NCBI GenBank assembly: GCA_937885345.1
Contig: CAKZZH010000126.1
Span: 1-35,572 of the forward strand
Source of the DNA: an uncultured Lachnospiraceae bacterium
Lineage (GTDB): Bacteria > Bacillota > Clostridia > Lachnospirales > Lachnospiraceae
Reading direction: 5' to 3'
Length of the DNA stretch: 35,572 nucleotides
Shown piece by piece: positions 32,788 through 35,572 of the stretch. Every line of letters begins with the position of its first letter. Positions within the stretch are counted from its first letter, which is position 1. The position numbers were made by a program, and so were the translations under genes. Under the pieces are notes generated by a model. That model saw only the letters and a program-made list of their open reading frames with translations. It made no database searches and was not told the DNA's origin.

Positions 32788-32823
32788 GCAAAATAATAAA
32801 AGCTTGTTGTCTGGAAGGGAGCA
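32767..32823 (+). promoter_or_regulatory. Leader hairpin hiding the orfA ribosome-binding site
   Basis: TGCTCCCTT..AGACAAGC pairs with GCTTGTTGTCTGGAAGGGAGCA, about 19 of 22 positions, around a 12-base A/T loop. The 3' arm contains GGAAGGGAG, the likely ribosome-binding site of orfA. A transcript reading in from outside would fold it away. Confidence 0.7.
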
Positions 32824-32829
32824 TTATTT

Positions 32830-33507
32830 ATGGGTAAGAGAAAGATAGAACCAGAAGTAAAGGTGGCGGCTGTTCAAGCGTTCTTGGATGGGAAATCATC
32901 GCAGAGTGCTATTGCAGATAAATTAGGAATCTGCCTGGCCAGCTTTCAGATGTGGGTTAAGAACTACCGATCAATGGGAGCGGATGCCTTTTCTCACAAC
33001 GGGAACAAGCATTATTCCAAGGAGTTCAAGGAACAAGCCGTGCAAGACTATCTTTCTGGTCTGGGTTCTCTCCAGGATATTTGTGAAAAACATAAAATTC
33101 CATCCACAAGCCAACTCAGAAAGTGGATAAAGAAGTATAATGGTCATGAGGAACTGAAAGCTTCCGGGACAGGAGGAACCGTCATCATGACCAAGGGAAG
33201 AAAAACTACTTTTGATGAGCGTGTAGAAATCGTTCAATACTGCATTGCTCATGATCATAATTACACTGAAACAGCAACGAAATATGAGGTCTCATATCAG
33301 CAAGCCCGAAGCTACACCGTAAAGTATGAAGAAGGTGGCGTGGAGGCTCTTCGGGATAGGCGTGGAAGATCGAAACCCCAAGAAGAAATGTCTGAGTTAG
33401 AAAGGCTACGCGCTGAAAACAAGATACTTCGCGCCGAGAAAGAACGCGCAGAAATGGAGGCATCTTTCTTAAAAAAACTCGATGCAATAGAGAGGGGGTG
33501 GGACTGA
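32830..33507 (+). CDS. IS3-family transposase OrfA
   Basis: 225-aa DNA-binding half of the transposase. It has repeated helix-turn-helix units (KVAAVQAFLDGKSSQSAIAD then LASFQMWVKNY; KEQAVQDYLSG with STSQLRKWIKKY; and RVEIVQYCIAHDHNYTETAT then QQARSYTVKYEEGG) and a C-terminal leucine zipper (SELERLRAENKILRAEKERAE) used to pair subunits. The ATG lies eight bases after GGAAGGGAG. It ends ten bases into orfB in a different frame, the usual IS3 arrangement, and carries a slippery A-run near its 3' end. Confidence 0.92.
   Translation: MGKRKIEPEVKVAAVQAFLDGKSSQSAIADKLGICLASFQMWVKNYRSMGADAFSHNGNKHYSKEFKEQAVQDYLSGLGSLQDICEKHKIPSTSQLRKWIKKYNGHEELKASGTGGTVIMTKGRKTTFDERVEIVQYCIAHDHNYTETATKYEVSYQQARSYTVKYEEGGVEALRDRRGRSKPQEEMSELERLRAENKILRAEKERAEMEASFLKKLDAIERGWD
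33471..33477 (+). promoter_or_regulatory. Programmed -1 frameshift site between orfA and orfB
   Basis: Seven A residues, read as AAA AAA in orfA with one A before, fit an A-AAA-AAA slippery heptamer. Slipping back one base enters the orfB frame, which is open from here to 33498, giving the OrfAB fusion transposase. Confidence 0.75.
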
Positions 33508-34406
33508 GACTTTTACGGCATGAAAACATATATCAGGCAATCAAAGAGGAACACGAAGAGCATGGATATCCTATCTCTGCGCTCTGTCATTTAGGCAAAG
33601 TAAGCCGTGCAGCATACTATAAATGGCTGCATAGAGGAATCCCTGCATATGAGGCTGAAAACAACCGTATTGCCGAGGAAATCGAAAATATCCATATGGA
33701 GAGTCCGGATAAAGGTTACCGACGGATAAGGGATGATCTAGAGCGTTACCACGGCATCAAGGCAAACGATAAGAGGGTTCTTCGGATCTGCCGAAAGAAA
33801 GACATTAAATCCACCATCAAGTATTCCAACCATGGATGCACAAGGCAGGCAGCAAATCCACAGTTTATAGCCGAAAACATCCTGAACAGGGAATTCACCG
33901 CTGATGCACCAAATCAGAAGTGGTTAACTGATGTAACAGAATTTAAATACTACACAGGCATAGAAGTCCACAAGGTATACCTTAGCGCCATCCTAGATAT
34001 TTATGACCGCCGGATCGTGTCCTACGTTATCGGAGATTCCAACAATAATCCGCTGGTGTTTGAAACCTTTGATAAAGCCATTTCAGCTAATCCTGGAGAA
34101 ACACCATTATGCCACTCAGACAGGGGATTTCAGTACACGAACAGAGTATTTCACGCTAAACCTGAGGCAGCCGGAATGACACAAAGCATGTCTAGAGTGG
34201 CCAAATGCATAGATAACGGACCGATGGAAGGATTCTGGGGAATCTTGAAGAGAGAACGCTATTACGGTAAAAGATATACAGATAGAGGAACACTGGTGGC
34301 AATGATCGAGAATTATATTGAATACTACAACAACAAACGGTTACAAAGAAATCTGGGTGTTCTCACACCGATGGAGAAACATAACAACTATTTGATGGCA
34401 GCATAA
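33498..34406 (+). CDS. IS3-family transposase OrfB, DDE catalytic domain
   Basis: 302-aa catalytic part (rve/integrase core). The triad is seen as TDVTEF (Asp), CHSDRGFQY (Asp) and MEGFWGILKRERYY (Glu about 35 residues later), the spacing of the IS3 DD35E group. The start region has HGYPISALCHLGKVSRAAYYKW and DKGYRRIRDDL, the HTH_21 segment found ahead of this core. GTG at 33498 is the internal start; the functional transposase is probably the frameshifted fusion with OrfA. The C-terminus NNKRLQRNLGVLTPMEKH is typical of the IS150 branch. No stop or frameshift damage is seen. Confidence 0.95.
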   Translation: MGLRLLRHENIYQAIKEEHEEHGYPISALCHLGKVSRAAYYKWLHRGIPAYEAENNRIAEEIENIHMESPDKGYRRIRDDLERYHGIKANDKRVLRICRKKDIKSTIKYSNHGCTRQAANPQFIAENILNREFTADAPNQKWLTDVTEFKYYTGIEVHKVYLSAILDIYDRRIVSYVIGDSNNNPLVFETFDKAISANPGETPLCHSDRGFQYTNRVFHAKPEAAGMTQSMSRVAKCIDNGPMEGFWGILKRERYYGKRYTDRGTLVAMIENYIEYYNNKRLQRNLGVLTPMEKHNNYLMAA

Positions 34407-34409
34407 AAA

Positions 34410-34449
34410 CTGCCATCGGACGGATCCGGTGGCAGAAAATTTTTTTTTT
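34410..34449 (+). terminator. IS terminator after orfB
   Basis: An 11-bp stem CTGCCATCGGA/TCCGGTGGCAG with a 4-base loop, followed by AAAA and a run of ten T. A strong rho-independent terminator inside the IS right end. Confidence 0.9.
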
Positions 34450-34451
34450 AA

Positions 34452-34477
34452 TTGTCTACTTGACGGGGAGCGGTTCA
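34452..34477. repeat. IS right terminal inverted repeat
   Basis: 26 bp; on the minus strand TGAACCGCTCCC..GTAGACAA. Its first bases are read through by the restriction gene, supplying its last residues and TAG stop. Confidence 0.85.
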
Positions 34478-35572
34478 ATCATACGGGTCGAAAAGTTTTT
34501 ATTAGATGAAAAATGAATTGCCACATTAGGAACATACTCTAAAATATTTTCGATCTTCTTATTTGCAATATAAAAATCATACATTTCTTCCGCACACAAC
34601 TTTACCACCCCTATGTTTTCCAATATTTTTCCACCTATTGAGCAAAACATTTTCATTTCTACATATCCATAGTTGGGCTCTGCCTCCTCTTGTGGACACA
34701 AAAAAAGGTTCTGCACATATTGAAATCCCTGTTTTAAAATAAAATCATTATATGCAAGTTGATATAGGTATTGCTTGGTGATATCGCCTACACCCGGCTG
34801 TCCCATCACTTTGTAATTATCATTTTGTCTTTTAAAATCTATGCAATAATACTTTGCATCAAATATCCCAAAACAATATCCATTTCCTTCATCTAACGGA
34901 AATATACAAATTATATCTGGTTTCAACGTATCTATATTTCCATCTGATATAGATGGATTTTTATGCCACACTGGTCTATCAATAATATCTATTAATCTTA
35001 AATCTTCTTGGCTATAAGAATGTGTTGCACCATACGGAAGTTCTGATAACCTTTTTTCCCGTACACTATCAAAATTTTCAACGCAAACATTTTCCCAGAT
35101 TAGTTGAAAGCTATTAGTACCATATAAACTAAAACTCATTTCCTCTTTTTCATTCATTGAATTTGCAATATATGTGTATATAGTTTTCAACAAAATCTGT
35201 TTTCTTGTGACAAATTGTCTATGAATTTCACATTGCAATCTGTACAGCACAAAATCGATATCTCCAAAATCTGTCACTCTTACTCCTGTCAAATCTACTT
35301 CTGATATATCAAATAATTCTAAGATTCCCCATTCTTTTAATTCTTTTGAGCATCGTGTCAATACACATTCATGCAATTTTCTAAAAAAATCATTGTCATC
35401 ATCAATTACATTCTGTGTTTGAAATTCCATATAATATGGCAAATTATTCTGTATTAAAGCAAAAGTTTCATTTATGGTATTGTCCCATAAAATTTCGCCT
35501 TCGCCATTACTTTCAACAATACATCGTTCGTTTTTGTATATACCATTACTAAAATAGTCCTCTAAAAGATAT
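34456..35572 (-). pseudogene. LlaJI-type restriction endonuclease, 3' end cut by IS, 5' end beyond window
   Basis: Open frame from the right edge to a stop inside the IS inverted repeat. The upstream part reads CIVESNGEGEILWDNTI; the core has KPDIICIFPLD and FGIFDAKYY, a PD-(D/E)xK nuclease site, followed by GQPGVGDITKQYLYQLAYN. These fit the LlaJI restriction endonuclease family, which cuts invading DNA alongside a McrB-like GTPase and methylases. Those partners would lie past the right edge. A TTG at 35442 is not a real start because homologous sequence continues upstream of it. The last six residues EPLPVK come from the IS, so the native C-terminus is missing. The DNA is strongly AT-rich, unlike the core genes, suggesting transfer. 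Confidence 0.75.

Larger units (their letters stand above)
32762..34477 (+). mobile_element. IS3-family insertion sequence (IS150-like), apparently complete
   Basis: About 1.7 kb bounded by imperfect 26-bp terminal inverted repeats, 32762-32787 (TGATATGCTCCC..AGACAA) and 34452-34477 (reads TGAACCGCTCCC..AGACAA on the minus strand); 18 or so positions match. Inside are orfA and orfB with a -1 frameshift signal and a terminator. The bases outside the ends (CAC left, ATC right) do not form a target duplication. Both open frames look intact, so the element may be active. Confidence 0.9.

Noticed and set aside
32351..32824. Minus-strand open frame of 157 codons spanning the IS left end
   Set aside because: It runs out of frame through the HTH/zinc-ribbon gene and across the IS boundary, so cannot be a native gene.
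35420..35442. TTG at 35442 as start of the restriction gene
   Set aside because: Family-like sequence (NGEGEILWD) continues in frame upstream to the window edge.

Overview
The window looks like chromosome of a Lachnospiraceae-type Firmicute (class Clostridia), ending in a mobile region. Grounds are Gram-positive style ribosome-binding sites (GGAGG-like), the ffs/dnaX/ebfC/recR neighbourhood known from Firmicutes, a small-type SRP RNA, a potABCD operon, M23/LysM/G5 cell-wall proteins and the types of serine recombinase present. Almost every core gene from about 840 to 27200 lies on the minus strand.

Layout, left to right. Positions 1-884 hold a broken dnaG fragment, visibly more AT-rich than what follows. 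It abuts a potD that is also broken, so the left end is probably a chimeric join or a deletion. Positions 839-5187 hold the polyamine ABC transporter potA-potB-potC-potD. Next come an HD-GYP phosphodiesterase, murA with its own promoter, a membrane-anchored LysM/G5/M23 peptidase with promoter and terminator, and two unassigned membrane proteins. The block 11246-16564 holds transketolase, a small-type transaldolase (together the non-oxidative pentose phosphate branch) and a large TPR/acidic/degenerate-AAA+ protein. Positions 16653-27016 form one tightly packed operon: pfkA, dnaX, ebfC, recR, then three genes read as a kleisin, a winged-helix partner and a giant SMC-like ATPase (JetA/JetB/JetC, MksFEB-like). 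No JetD nuclease is present. The SRP RNA gene with a strong promoter lies just upstream.

From about 27250 to the right edge the DNA is mobile. It holds a decayed plus-strand serine-recombinase cassette, a complete minus-strand cassette (HTH/zinc-ribbon protein, SHOCT-like small protein, two large serine recombinases), an apparently intact IS3-family element, and an LlaJI-type restriction endonuclease gene whose 3' end is cut by the IS.

The most interesting items are the SMC-like complex built into the dnaX-recR operon without its nuclease and with Asn where the Walker B glutamate is expected; the two opposed recombinase cassettes sharing a paralogous HTH/zinc-ribbon partner; a site-like array of repeats beside the SRP RNA; and the IS end that supplies the stop codon of the restriction gene. 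All names come from motif recognition by eye; no database search was run.
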